DNA of 6,413 nucleotides from Oscillospiraceae bacterium (GCA_028705905.1 JAQWCP010000097.1:1-6413); one strand, 5' to 3'; positions 1-5,417 are shown, numbered from the stretch's first letter. Numbers and translations: made by a program. The notes: generated by a model from the letters alone, not told the origin.

Positions 1-229
1 CCGACAAATATCTGCCGCTGTTTTGTAAGTCGCGGCTCCTGTAGATTCGACCCCCGCTTTTAAGTTTTACGAGATCAATATGATTATGGTCGAAATGTTC
101 GTGGGAAACCAATACCAAATCAGCAGGGATATCATAACCTTTCCCTGCATAGGGATCGATATAAATTACGAGACCTTTATCTGTCCTAATTCGATAGCTT
201 CCATGTCCCTGATAAAGCAGTCTGGCCAT
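1..229 (-). CDS. MBL-fold metallo-hydrolase, N-terminal part (runs off left edge)
   Basis: This is the first 76 residues of a metallo-beta-lactamase-fold protein; the rest lies beyond the left edge. The segment VSHEHFDHNH (residues 41-50) is the metal-binding HxHxDH signature (His43, His45, Asp47, His48). It is preceded by the usual strands, including a DPYAG segment near residue 26. The short N-terminal spacing to this motif resembles the UlaG/UPF0173-like single-domain hydrolases rather than true beta-lactamases, so it is probably a cytoplasmic metal-dependent hydrolase. The substrate cannot be told. The start is the ATG at 227-229, with an AAAGGGG ribosome binding site at 237-243, seven bases upstream. 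It is the most downstream gene of the minus-strand group; its promoter seems to lie at the edge of the transposase relic at 280-426. The fold call is firm, the subfamily is not. Confidence 0.85.
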   Translation of the reverse strand, partial: MARLLYQGHGSYRIRTDKGLVIYIDPYAGKGYDIPADLVLVSHEHFDHNHIDLVKLKSGGRIYRSRDLQNSGRYLS

Positions 230-256
230 CTTTTAACCCCTTTTCTTTTCAAATGC

Positions 257-283
257 AACATATCAAGACTATTATAATGTCAA
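257..283 (-). promoter_or_regulatory. Candidate promoter for the MBL-fold gene
   Basis: On the minus strand a perfect TATAAT lies at 271-276, and a TTGACA at 278-283 overlaps the stop codon of the transposase relic. They are too close to serve as one promoter. Either TATAAT is a -10 with a poor -35, or TTGACA is a -35 with a weak TATGTT at 257-262 (15-bp spacer). Both would start transcription about 20-40 bases before the MBL-fold start codon. Confidence 0.3.
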
Positions 284-426
284 CTGAACAAAGGCTGCTT
301 TTTTTGCAGGACCATCCATAATGCCAAAAGAGCAAGCAACCGCAGAAGTGCGCACTGAATCTTTCTGAGATTCAGCACCAAAATGGACATGGCGACACTG
401 TGGGCGATCGTTTGGCGCAGTTTGAG
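280..426 (-). pseudogene. Probable transposase C-terminal tail (relic)
   Basis: This minus-strand stretch encodes about 48 residues up to a TGA at 280-282. It includes AHSVAMSILVLNLRKIQ followed by a leucine-rich helix and a short basic end. A hydrophobic helix with an N-L-R-K-I core just before the stop is common at the C-terminus of DDE insertion-sequence transposases, which is the basis for the call. No catalytic residues are present and no family can be assigned. It is fused in frame to the hydratase fragment upstream; the junction is placed near 420-430 because hydratase similarity ends after the PDYGHL motif. I found no terminal inverted repeat for it. An alternative is unrelated sequence read through by chance. 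Confidence 0.45.
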
Positions 427-663
427 TAGATGACCATAATCTGGTGTGGCTACACCCATCAATTCTTGCATAGCTCGACTGGTCAAGCCTATTTTCATGC
501 CGATGACTTTTTGACCCAAAGACTTCCGCCGCGCTACATTTTCCAATTGAATCAGGTATGCATCCCTCACACTCATGGACGGCTCCAGTTCTGTCAGTTG
601 AGAAATGGGAACGCAAGTTTCCTACGCATTACATAACATTTCAGCGTATTTCTTGTAGTTCAT
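427..663 (-). pseudogene. 2-keto-4-pentenoate hydratase (MhpD family), 5' fragment with amber codon
   Basis: About 79 codons match the N-terminus of the 2-keto-4-pentenoate hydratase / 4-oxalocrotonate decarboxylase family, enzymes of meta-cleavage aromatic degradation. The evidence is DAYLIQLENVARR, KVIGMKIGLTSRAMQELMG and PDYGHL in the order and spacing usual for these ~260-residue proteins. The original start is the ATG at 661-663, with GGGAGG five or so bases upstream. Reading from it gives MNYKKYAEMLCNA, then TAG at codon 13, then ETCVPISQLTELEPSM and the conserved block. About two thirds of the enzyme, including most of the metal site and active site, is missing, replaced by the probable transposase tail. 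It is therefore dead by two independent lesions. A later in-frame ATG at 574-576 lacks a ribosome binding site and would not restore the enzyme. No other aromatic-degradation gene is nearby. Confidence 0.75.
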
Positions 664-760
664 TACAACCTCCCTCTTGTGAGTATACCTACTGCTTTTG
701 TTCTACGATTTATGGATGAATTGCTCTAATGGAAGTTTCTTCTCTATCCATCCGCAAAAG

Positions 761-1174
761 TTACTCATAGAACACATGGACATCCTGGATTCCTTCTATC
801 TCTGTATGTCCATTTGTGTCATTCAAACTGTATTCCAAGTGAACCCAAATACCATTTTGCATCTCATAGAGTCTGAATTGAGTTGTGTGGAGGATATAAG
901 TGGTCTGCATCCCAAATGCGTCATATTTCACAATAGTATCTTCATTGGGTCTAAACAGTATGTCAGATGTAATTGCTCCCACACGATGGAGTAATAACGC
1001 ATCGCTACGAATATGTATGCCAGTCTTTGTAACTGCATTCCCTGCATAGTCGTTGTAGGCGACAAAATGCGTGTCCCCATCTAACGCATATTCCCCTGGG
1101 CCTTCCCAATCCCGAGTTATATCGTCAATGACGCCTTTGATCGCCACGGTAACATTCTTTTTCTCTTTGAACAT
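761..1174 (-). CDS. DUF1934 family protein (YwiB-like beta-barrel)
   Basis: A 137-residue protein that fits the DUF1934 family, to which Bacillus YwiB belongs: small single-domain, predicted calycin-like beta-barrels of unknown cellular role. Visible features are alternating hydrophobic strands throughout, a GEYALDG/FVAYNDYAG segment near residues 27-46, the LLLHRVGAITSDILF block near 60-75, a KYDAFGMQT segment in the middle and a final LEYSLNDTNG strand pair. These match the family's usual order. There is no signal peptide or membrane helix, so it should be cytoplasmic. The start ATG at 1172-1174 has a GGAG ribosome binding site at 1183-1186. The gene stands between a hairpin terminator (1231-1266) and the hydratase relic. 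No clear promoter was found in the short gap upstream. The function is unknown; the family call rests on pattern recognition. Confidence 0.7.
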   Translation of the reverse strand: MFKEKKNVTVAIKGVIDDITRDWEGPGEYALDGDTHFVAYNDYAGNAVTKTGIHIRSDALLLHRVGAITSDILFRPNEDTIVKYDAFGMQTTYILHTTQFRLYEMQNGIWVHLEYSLNDTNGHTEIEGIQDVHVFYE

Positions 1175-1230
1175 AGATTCATCTCCACAATATGATACCT
1201 TTTCTCACCCCGCGATTATTTCTTAAATGT

Positions 1231-1266
1231 GAAAAAGCGGGCTGCATTCTATCGGCCCGCTTTTTC
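1231..1266 (-). terminator. Rho-independent terminator after the radical SAM gene
   Basis: A perfect 12-bp stem, GAAAAAGCGGGC (1231-1242) with GCCCGCTTTTTC (1255-1266), encloses a 12-base loop. The GC-rich core is flanked by A5/T5 runs, so it can act in either direction. It lies 15 bases after the stop codon of the minus-strand radical SAM gene and upstream of the DUF1934-like gene. It therefore separates these two into distinct transcription units. Confidence 0.9.
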
Positions 1267-1280
1267 ATCCTTTGGGAAGA

Positions 1281-2162
1281 TCAAATCGCGCCGCGCTTGT
1301 AAACACCGTCCAGAATCTTAGGATGTAGTTTTTTCATCCCATCATCCAGTTGCTGTATGATCTGCTCCTTATCTCGGAAATAACCGCTGACTGGCACCAG
1401 GTCAAACGGATGACTACCAAAGAAGAAACAGTCATCATCCATATCCAGCGCCTTCAACAGCAGTTTGATCTCTTCTAAAATCTCTCTCTCAGTGGCTTCA
1501 ACGAATCCACCTTCATCACGGATTTTGGCAAGATCGCTACCCGGTGCGATAGAAGTTGTGAAAATCAACACCATATTAGGCTTATAGGTGTTTAGCAGCT
1601 TGGCGGTTTCAAGCGCATTGATTTCGCCGTTGCCCCTGCCGGCCACACCCGGCATCAGCAGAGCCCGGTAGGTCATGCCAGCATCTTGGATTTTCTTAAG
1701 GTTTTCATATTCCTCCGCAGTCGTGAATCCCTTGTTCATAATGGCAAGCGCTGGGTCGTAGGCGGTTTCAAGCCCGAAGTAAAGATCGTTATACCCAGCA
1801 GCCCGCAGAGTTTTCAACTCATCCACACTGCGATTACGAATTTCGTTGATGGATGCATAGCAACTCAGGGTCTCTACTTTGGGGAAATACTTATGTACCA
1901 AATCCGCTATTTCCAGCAGTTTCTCCGTGGAAAGCACAAAAGGATCTCCATTCAATAAATAGAGCCTTTTAATGTCCGGCCCATAATACCCTTTCAGCTC
2001 TCGCAAGTCATTTTCCACATCTTTTAATGGAGATACCCGGAATGGCGTCTGACGGTACATGGTGCAAAATGCACACTTGTTGTGGGAACAGCCAATGGTA
2101 ATTTCCAGCATGGGCGTATATGCTTCGACAGGCGGCCGGTAAACTTGACCAGTGTAATGCAT
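1281..2162 (-). CDS. Radical SAM protein, function unassigned
   Basis: A 293-residue radical SAM enzyme. Cys25, Cys30 and Cys33 in GCSHNKCAFC form the [4Fe-4S] site; the spacing is C-x4-C-x2-C, one residue longer than the canonical CX3CX2C. Other core features are NGDPF near residue 72, in the place of the GGE motif that contacts the S-adenosylmethionine amino group, YFGLET near 128, and a following PGVAGRGNGE loop. The length suits a bare partial TIM-barrel with no B12-binding or auxiliary-cluster domain; the C-terminal half has only isolated cysteine. The start is taken as the ATG at 2160-2162, because GGAAGGA lies nine bases before it and MHYTGQVYRPP is the natural beginning of the conserved part. 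An ATG at 2178-2180 would add six residues but has no ribosome binding site and overlaps that signal. It is monocistronic: operator-like repeat upstream, terminator downstream. The substrate is unknown. Confidence 0.85.
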   Translation of the reverse strand: MHYTGQVYRPPVEAYTPMLEITIGCSHNKCAFCTMYRQTPFRVSPLKDVENDLRELKGYYGPDIKRLYLLNGDPFVLSTEKLLEIADLVHKYFPKVETLSCYASINEIRNRSVDELKTLRAAGYNDLYFGLETAYDPALAIMNKGFTTAEEYENLKKIQDAGMTYRALLMPGVAGRGNGEINALETAKLLNTYKPNMVLIFTTSIAPGSDLAKIRDEGGFVEATEREILEEIKLLLKALDMDDDCFFFGSHPFDLVPVSGYFRDKEQIIQQLDDGMKKLHPKILDGVYKRGAI

Positions 2163-2187
2163 AAAACATTTTCCTTCCATTGTTTGA

Positions 2188-2218
2188 TTTTGTTGTGTTA
2201 TTTTATATCACAACAAAA
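2188..2218 (-). promoter_or_regulatory. Perfect inverted repeat (putative operator) over the radical SAM gene promoter
   Basis: TTTTGTTGTG (2188-2197) and CACAACAAAA (2209-2218) form an exact 10-bp inverted repeat with an AT-only 11-base spacer. On the minus strand the spacer reads ATATAAAATAA and contains a likely -10 (TATAAA or TAAAAT). The start codon is about 30 bases further. A repressor bound here would cover the -10 element. Part of the second arm would also be transcribed, so an RNA hairpin is a weaker alternative. No good -35 is visible at the right distance; a TTGACA at 2241-2246 is too far upstream. Confidence 0.55.
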
Positions 2219-2288
2219 GACTACCACAAACAAGATGTGATGTCAATAGTCACAACGCAGAGTAGGAGATTTTTCATTCTGAAATATT

Positions 2289-2318
2289 AAAGATGCGCCC
2301 AGGAATGGGCGCATCTTT
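2289..2318. terminator. Hairpin terminator, probably the original end of the parA unit
   Basis: A perfect 12-bp stem, AAAGATGCGCCC (2289-2300) and GGGCGCATCTTT (2307-2318), has a 6-base loop and T-rich flanks on both sides, so it can work in either orientation. No gene ends next to it on the plus strand. If the insertion sequence and one target copy are removed, it falls about 20 bases after the TAA that closes the parA region on the minus strand. Its likely role is therefore parA termination, now separated by the insertion. Confidence 0.8.
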
Positions 2319-2331
2319 TGTTTTACACATA

Positions 2332-2352
2332 TTAGGGAACCTCTGAACAAAT
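2332..2352. repeat. Left target duplication (TTAG) and left inverted repeat of the IS5-family element
   Basis: TTAG at 2332-2335 is repeated exactly at the other border. It is followed by the left inverted repeat, which begins GGAACCTCTGA. Confidence 0.85.
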
Positions 2353-3552
2353 GAGGGCAAACAGAGATTTTCAAGAAAATGGGGTTAAAAGGCACCGCTG
2401 CCTGAACGTTTGCGCCGGATTTTGGCGCCCATGTACCTGCATTCATTTCCGCTTATGCGGAATTGGGCGCACTTCTCCCTTGTCATGCCTGTCGGAGACT
2501 TCGCCCGGCTCTCGCCAGAGCATAAAGATTCGCGCACGCAAACATCGCGTACAGCCGGTTTTCGTTTTTCATCAGACCCCGGTACCGGGTTTTCGTGTAG
2601 CCGAACTGGCATTTGATGATGCGGAAAGCGTGCTCCACCTTACAGTGGACAGAAGATTTTTGATGTTCGATCATACGCTCCCAATCAATGGCGTTGTCGG
2701 AGACTCTGGGCAGGCTGTGCGGGCGGCGGTTGATGCGGTAGTCAATTCCGGACAAATGCGCGTCATCCCGAACCTCCGCGCGCTTTTGGATCCCCAGATA
2801 GCCGGAATCGCCGTACACGACCTCATCATCCTCACGAATGAGCTGAGCCGCCACGGTTATGTCATGTTCATTGGCGGCAGTCACTTCTATGGTGTGAACC
2901 AGTCCGCTGCCGGCGTCAACGCCGATGTGGCACTTCATGCCAAAGCGCCATTCGCTGCCCTTCTTCGTTTGGTGCATCTCCGGGTCGCGCGCCTTTTCCG
3001 CATTCTTCGTGGAACTGGGCGCGTTGATGATGGTGCCGTCCACAATCGTGCCGCCCTTCATCATGTGGCCGGTGGCCACCATGACGCGGTTGATGGCGTC
3101 GAAAATCAGCTTGTTCAGGTCGTTTTTCTCCAGAAGATGCCGGAACTTGCAAAGCGTCGTCTCATCCGGAACGTCCTCCGTCATGAAATCAATGCCGGTA
3201 AATTTACGCATGGCATAGCTGTCGTAGATCGCGTCCTCCGTGGCCGGATCGGAGAGATTGAACCAGATCTGCAGCAGATACATCCGCAGCATCCGCTCGA
3301 TGCCCATAGGCGGACGGCCCCGCCTGCCGCTGGGATAATAGGGCGCAATGACGCCGACCCACTCGTCCCAAGGGATAATTTCCTCCATAATTTCAAGAAA
3401 TTCTTCCCGCCGTGTTTTCTTCTTGCGGCAGCTGTATTCCATATCCGTAAAAGTCTGCTGGTTTTTCACTTTTCCGCACCACCCGTGTCTTGATCCTTCT
3501 ATTTTACCAGATATCACTTCTCATGGGTAGGGCGGATTAAATCAGAGATTCC
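2336..3552 (-). mobile_element. Complete IS5-family insertion sequence, 1217 bp
   Basis: The element is bounded by imperfect inverted repeats: GGAACCTCTGAACAAAT at the left end and GGAATCTCTGATTTAAT, read inward, at the right end. Thirteen of 17 positions match, and ten of the first eleven. It is flanked by a direct TTAG at 2332-2335 and 3553-3556. A 4-bp YTAR target duplication and a length near 1.2 kb are typical of the IS5 family. It carries one full-length transposase gene on the minus strand, leaving about 145 bp of noncoding DNA at its left end. The exact target duplication and the intact gene suggest a recent and possibly active insertion. Confidence 0.9.
2483..3469 (-). CDS. IS5-family DDE transposase
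   Basis: A 328-residue transposase, full length for the IS5 subgroup. The N-terminal third holds a DUF772-like domain (the IPWDEWVGVIAPYYP and RRGRPP segments, then LRMYLLQIWFNLSD, near 31-74). The catalytic triad is Asp144 in TIVDGTIINAPSSTKN, Asp221 in VVYGDSGYLG, and Glu279 in HCKVEHAFRIIK, followed by the QFGYTKTRYRGLMKN signature typical of this group. The start is the GTG at 3467-3469, giving (M)KNQQTFTDMEYS, the expected N-terminus for IS5 proteins. A GTG at 3515-3517 in the same frame would add 16 unfamiliar residues and has no clear ribosome binding site. The gene lies wholly inside the insertion sequence and shows no frameshift or stop, so it could be functional. A long open frame on the opposite strand is its antisense shadow. 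Confidence 0.93.
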   Translation of the reverse strand: MKNQQTFTDMEYSCRKKKTRREEFLEIMEEIIPWDEWVGVIAPYYPSGRRGRPPMGIERMLRMYLLQIWFNLSDPATEDAIYDSYAMRKFTGIDFMTEDVPDETTLCKFRHLLEKNDLNKLIFDAINRVMVATGHMMKGGTIVDGTIINAPSSTKNAEKARDPEMHQTKKGSEWRFGMKCHIGVDAGSGLVHTIEVTAANEHDITVAAQLIREDDEVVYGDSGYLGIQKRAEVRDDAHLSGIDYRINRRPHSLPRVSDNAIDWERMIEHQKSSVHCKVEHAFRIIKCQFGYTKTRYRGLMKNENRLYAMFACANLYALARAGRSLRQA

Positions 3553-3556
3553 TTAG
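3536..3556. repeat. Right inverted repeat and right target duplication (TTAG) of the IS5-family element
   Basis: The plus strand ends TCAGAGATTCC at 3552, the complement of the left end with one mismatch over eleven bases. TTAG at 3553-3556 follows. On the minus strand this target copy reads CTAA and supplies the stop codon of the small frame next to parA. Confidence 0.85.
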
Positions 3557-3651
3557 AATAATGTCTGCTGTTTTTTCTTCTCCATCTGTTCGTCCAAATC
3601 CTTCATAAAGGCTTCTCGGTCAATGCTTGCATATGTTTTTGGCGCTGCTTT
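3553..3651 (-). other. Small open frame overlapping the parA 3' end, unrecognised
   Basis: A 32-codon frame, open from just after a TGA at 3652-3654, ends at the TAA supplied by the target duplication. Its sequence is protein-like: acidic and basic, ending MKDLDEQMEKKKQQTLF. The only ATG (3604-3606) overlaps the parA stop as ATGA, the arrangement seen in translational coupling, and would give 17 residues. A perfect AAGGAGGTG sits at 3663-3671 inside parA. It is seven bases from a TTG at 3653-3655, but that TTG is one base out of frame with this stretch. So it may be a real micro-protein, a small gene broken by one base, or chance. Even before the IS inserted, the same TAA would have ended it. 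Confidence 0.3.
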
Positions 3652-4430
3652 TCAATCTTCAACACCTCCTTCGTCAGCTCCCGGTATGCCTCGGCAACCT
3701 TGTCCTTTGGGTCATGAGCGAAAATGCTTTTGCCCTCCGCGCTGATCTCGGCGGCACGGACAGAATGAGAAATCTCCACGTCGAACACTTTCAGCTTTGA
3801 GCCATAGGTGTCCCGCAGAAGGGCGCTGATTTCCTTGGCGTAGGTGGTACGGCTGTCCACCATCGTCAGCAGAATACCGTCGATTTTGAGCTTTGGATTG
3901 ATCTGCCGCCGAACCTTGTTGATCGTCTGCAAAAGCTGTTCAAGGCCCTTGGCCGGAAGATACTGCGCCTGAACGGGAATAAGCACACTGTCGGCTGCGG
4001 CCAGCGCGTTGACGGTCAGCATCCCCAACGAGGGCATACAGTCCAGCAGCACATAGTCGTATTGGCGCTTCACGCAGTCCAAATACTGCTTCAGAATCTT
4101 TTCACGGCTCATGGCGTTGACGAGCGAAACCTCCATGCCGGACAGCTCGATATTAGCGGGCATGAGGTCAACACCCTCATCATGGTGCAGAAGCCCCTCA
4201 CCGGGGACGATGAGTTCTTCATTCAGCACTTTGCCCATGATTGTCGCCAGCGTCACAGGCAGTTGGTCGGGCTGGGGATTGCCCAAGCTGATTGACAGGG
4301 AGCCTTGCGGGTCACTGTCCACCAGCAGCACCTTTTTCCCTTCCTGTGCCAGCCCGATGCCGAGATTGGCACAAGTTGTGGTCTTGCCGACGCCGCCCTT
4401 TTGGTTGGCAACGGCAATGATATTGGTCAT
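3603..4430 (-). CDS. parA: ParA/Soj-family partition ATPase
   Basis: A 275-residue ParA-type ATPase, which drives segregation of plasmids, integrative elements or chromosomes by ATP-dependent binding to nucleoid DNA. The deviant Walker A KGGVGKTT is at residues 11-18 with its signature Lys11. The Walker A' Asp39 is in LLVDSDPQGSLS, and the Walker B Asp129 in YDYVLLDCMPSLG. The length and the absence of an N-terminal DNA-binding extension fit the short Soj/type Ib-like forms. The start is the ATG at 4428-4430, because GGAGGTGA lies at 4439-4446, eight bases away; an upstream ATG at 4470-4472 would include the leader hairpin in the protein. No parB or centromere-like repeats are visible nearby. 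The sequence closely resembles ParA proteins on integrative conjugative elements of gut Clostridia, so I infer a mobile-element origin. The insertion sequence begins 50 bases past its stop. Confidence 0.93.
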   Translation of the reverse strand: MTNIIAVANQKGGVGKTTTCANLGIGLAQEGKKVLLVDSDPQGSLSISLGNPQPDQLPVTLATIMGKVLNEELIVPGEGLLHHDEGVDLMPANIELSGMEVSLVNAMSREKILKQYLDCVKRQYDYVLLDCMPSLGMLTVNALAAADSVLIPVQAQYLPAKGLEQLLQTINKVRRQINPKLKIDGILLTMVDSRTTYAKEISALLRDTYGSKLKVFDVEISHSVRAAEISAEGKSIFAHDPKDKVAEAYRELTKEVLKIEKQRQKHMQALTEKPL

Positions 4431-4460
4431 GTGACTTTTCACCTCCGCTGAAATAGAAAA

Positions 4461-4487
4461 AGGACGTTCCATCAGCAGGAACGTCCT
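4461..4487 (-). terminator. Terminator-like hairpin in the parA leader
   Basis: AGGACGTTCC (4461-4470) and GGAACGTCCT (4478-4487) form a perfect 10-bp stem with a 7-base loop. On the minus strand it is followed directly by TTTTT and then, 15 bases on, by the parA ribosome binding site. It could be the terminator of a lost upstream gene, or a leader attenuator that limits parA transcription. Confidence 0.65.
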
Positions 4488-4880
4488 AAAATGATATGCA
4501 ATTCGTCATTCAGCCGGTTTTTTCAGGTTTGAGATGGGGTTTGGCCGAGAGCCACTTCGCCGCAAACCCGCATGAATACTGAGTTTTTGCCTTACTGTTT
4601 TCACTTTCCCGAATAACGCATGTTCAACGAATTTTTATCGAAGGATACCGGCCGCAAGGTGCGCTCGGTGAGTGTGTTGTCTTGATGTCGAGTACAAAAG
4701 AGTAATATTGTAAAAAACCCTCTATAAATAAGGGGTTTTAACGTTTTCAGGTTAGGAACCCCTTGTATAAAGGCCATGATTTTCTCGAGGATGTGTGAGC
4801 AGATTGGATGTTCGCATAAAGAACATTTGTTTTACAGCAATGTTTCACCATATAAAGTTGGACAAAAGCCCAGATATGCT
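4488..4880. other. Gene-poor stretch between parA and the perR operon
   Basis: About 390 bases hold no gene I can support. The minus strand has an open frame from an ATG at 4775-4777 to a TGA at 4601-4603 (58 codons; it contains DNTLTERTLRPVSFDKN). No ribosome binding site is visible and I recognise no family. Another frame is open to a TGA near 4510, ending AKPHLKPEKTG, without a start. A hairpin, AAAACCC (4714-4720) with GGGTTTT (4733-4739), is followed on the minus strand by TTTTTT and resembles a terminator. It cuts through the 58-codon frame, which argues against that frame being a gene. The base composition changes from GC-rich beside parA to AT-rich beside perR, so an edge of a mobile element may lie here. 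Confidence 0.4.
4714..4739 (-). terminator. Weak candidate terminator hairpin
   Basis: A 7-bp stem (AAAACCC/GGGTTTT) with a 12-base AT-rich loop is followed by six T on the minus strand and by TTTTAACGTTTT on the plus strand. The stem is short, and no supported gene ends beside it. Confidence 0.35.
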
Positions 4881-4881
4881 A

Positions 4882-4910
4882 TTGCATTTTCAATTTTAAA
4901 ATGTTATACT
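4882..4910 (+). promoter_or_regulatory. Sigma-A-type promoter of the perR-rubredoxin-ferredoxin operon
   Basis: A -35 TTGCAT at 4882-4887 and a -10 TATACT at 4905-4910 are separated by exactly 17 bases. A TG one base before the -10 (4902-4903) gives an extended -10. The predicted start is near 4917, leaving a leader of about 55 bases before the perR start codon. Confidence 0.75.
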
Positions 4911-4914
4911 TAAA

Positions 4915-4952
4915 ATGTAATGATTACTAATTTGTAATGATTATAAATTAGT
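4915..4952 (+). promoter_or_regulatory. PerR/Fur-type operator pair at the transcription start
   Basis: TTGTAATGATTATAA at 4932-4946 differs by one base from the Bacillus PerR box TTATAATNATTATAA. It is the core of a 27-bp palindrome (4926-4952) whose 13-base arms match at 12 positions. A second copy of TGTAATGATTA lies 17 bases upstream (4916-4926), with the 9-bp palindrome TAATGATTA over the predicted start site. Binding here should block initiation, pointing to autoregulation by the downstream PerR-like protein. Confidence 0.75.
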
Positions 4953-4972
4953 ATAGCATAGGTGGTGAGTGA

Positions 4973-5404
4973 ATGAAGCCTTCATTTGAAGATTTAAAGC
5001 AAGAATTAAAGATAAAAAATATAAACCTCTCACATCAAAGGTTGAAGGTTTTAGAATATCTTGCTCAAAAGCACTGCCATCCAACCGCAGATCAGATCTT
5101 TACCGACCTTCAAAAGGATATCCCCACACTATCCAAAACAACAGTTTATAATACCTTGCGAATTATGATAGATGCAGGTTTAGTTAGCGGAATCACAATA
5201 GAAGATCATGAAACCAGATACGATATTGTAACGGAAAGTCATGGACATTTTAAATGTGAATCCTGTGGGACAATATTTGATTTCCCCATCGATATAGATT
5301 CTTTGGTCCCCGGATCTTTGAGTAATTTTAAGATCAATAATAAAAACGTATATTTTAAAGGACTCTGTCCAAGATGTCTTTCTAAGATACATGAAATCAA
5401 GTGA
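4973..5404 (+). CDS. perR: PerR-like Fur-family transcriptional regulator
   Basis: A 143-residue Fur-superfamily metalloregulator. The N-terminal winged helix covers about residues 1-83, with NLSHQRLKVLEYL and the recognition-helix region LSKTTVYNTLRIM. The C-terminal dimerisation domain carries the metal ligands. The regulatory-site residues fit PerR: His36, Asp84, His90, His92 and Asp103 correspond to Bacillus His37, Asp85, His91, His93 and Asp104. The structural zinc site is Cys95, Cys98, Cys132 and Cys135. Asp at 103, rather than Glu, is associated with peroxide sensing. It would repress peroxide-defence genes when loaded with iron or manganese and release DNA when its histidines are oxidised. 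The start ATG follows AGGTGGTGA by four bases. The gene is first in the operon, and the next gene's ribosome binding site overlaps its stop. Fur or Zur remain less likely alternatives. Confidence 0.87.
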   Translation: MKPSFEDLKQELKIKNINLSHQRLKVLEYLAQKHCHPTADQIFTDLQKDIPTLSKTTVYNTLRIMIDAGLVSGITIEDHETRYDIVTESHGHFKCESCGTIFDFPIDIDSLVPGSLSNFKINNKNVYFKGLCPRCLSKIHEIK

Positions 5405-5417
5405 AGGAGGTAATGAT

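Noticed and set aside
80..277. A 65-codon plus-strand frame at the left end
   Set aside because: It is antisense to the MBL-fold gene, whose HxHxDH motif and ribosome binding site fix the coding strand.
272..616. A 114-codon minus-strand frame over the hydratase relic
   Set aside because: Its translation shows no conserved pattern. The hydratase motifs lie in another frame of the same strand.
625..627. Amber codon 13 of the hydratase relic read as pyrrolysine or another recoded residue
   Set aside because: The gene is also truncated and fused to foreign sequence, so it is non-functional anyway. No sign of recoding machinery is visible in the window.
2192..2214. Rex (NADH-responsive) binding site before the radical SAM gene
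   Set aside because: The TTGTG and CACAA ends agree, but the gap between them is 11 bases instead of 8, and the A/T pattern inside is not the Rex one.
2351..3493. A 380-codon open frame on the plus strand
   Set aside because: It is antisense to the IS5-family transposase, whose catalytic motifs are unmistakable on the minus strand. The plus-strand translation looks like no protein family.
4601..4777. A 58-codon minus-strand gene
   Set aside because: It has no ribosome binding site, matches no family I recognise, and contains a terminator-like hairpin within its frame. It is kept only as part of the gene-poor region.
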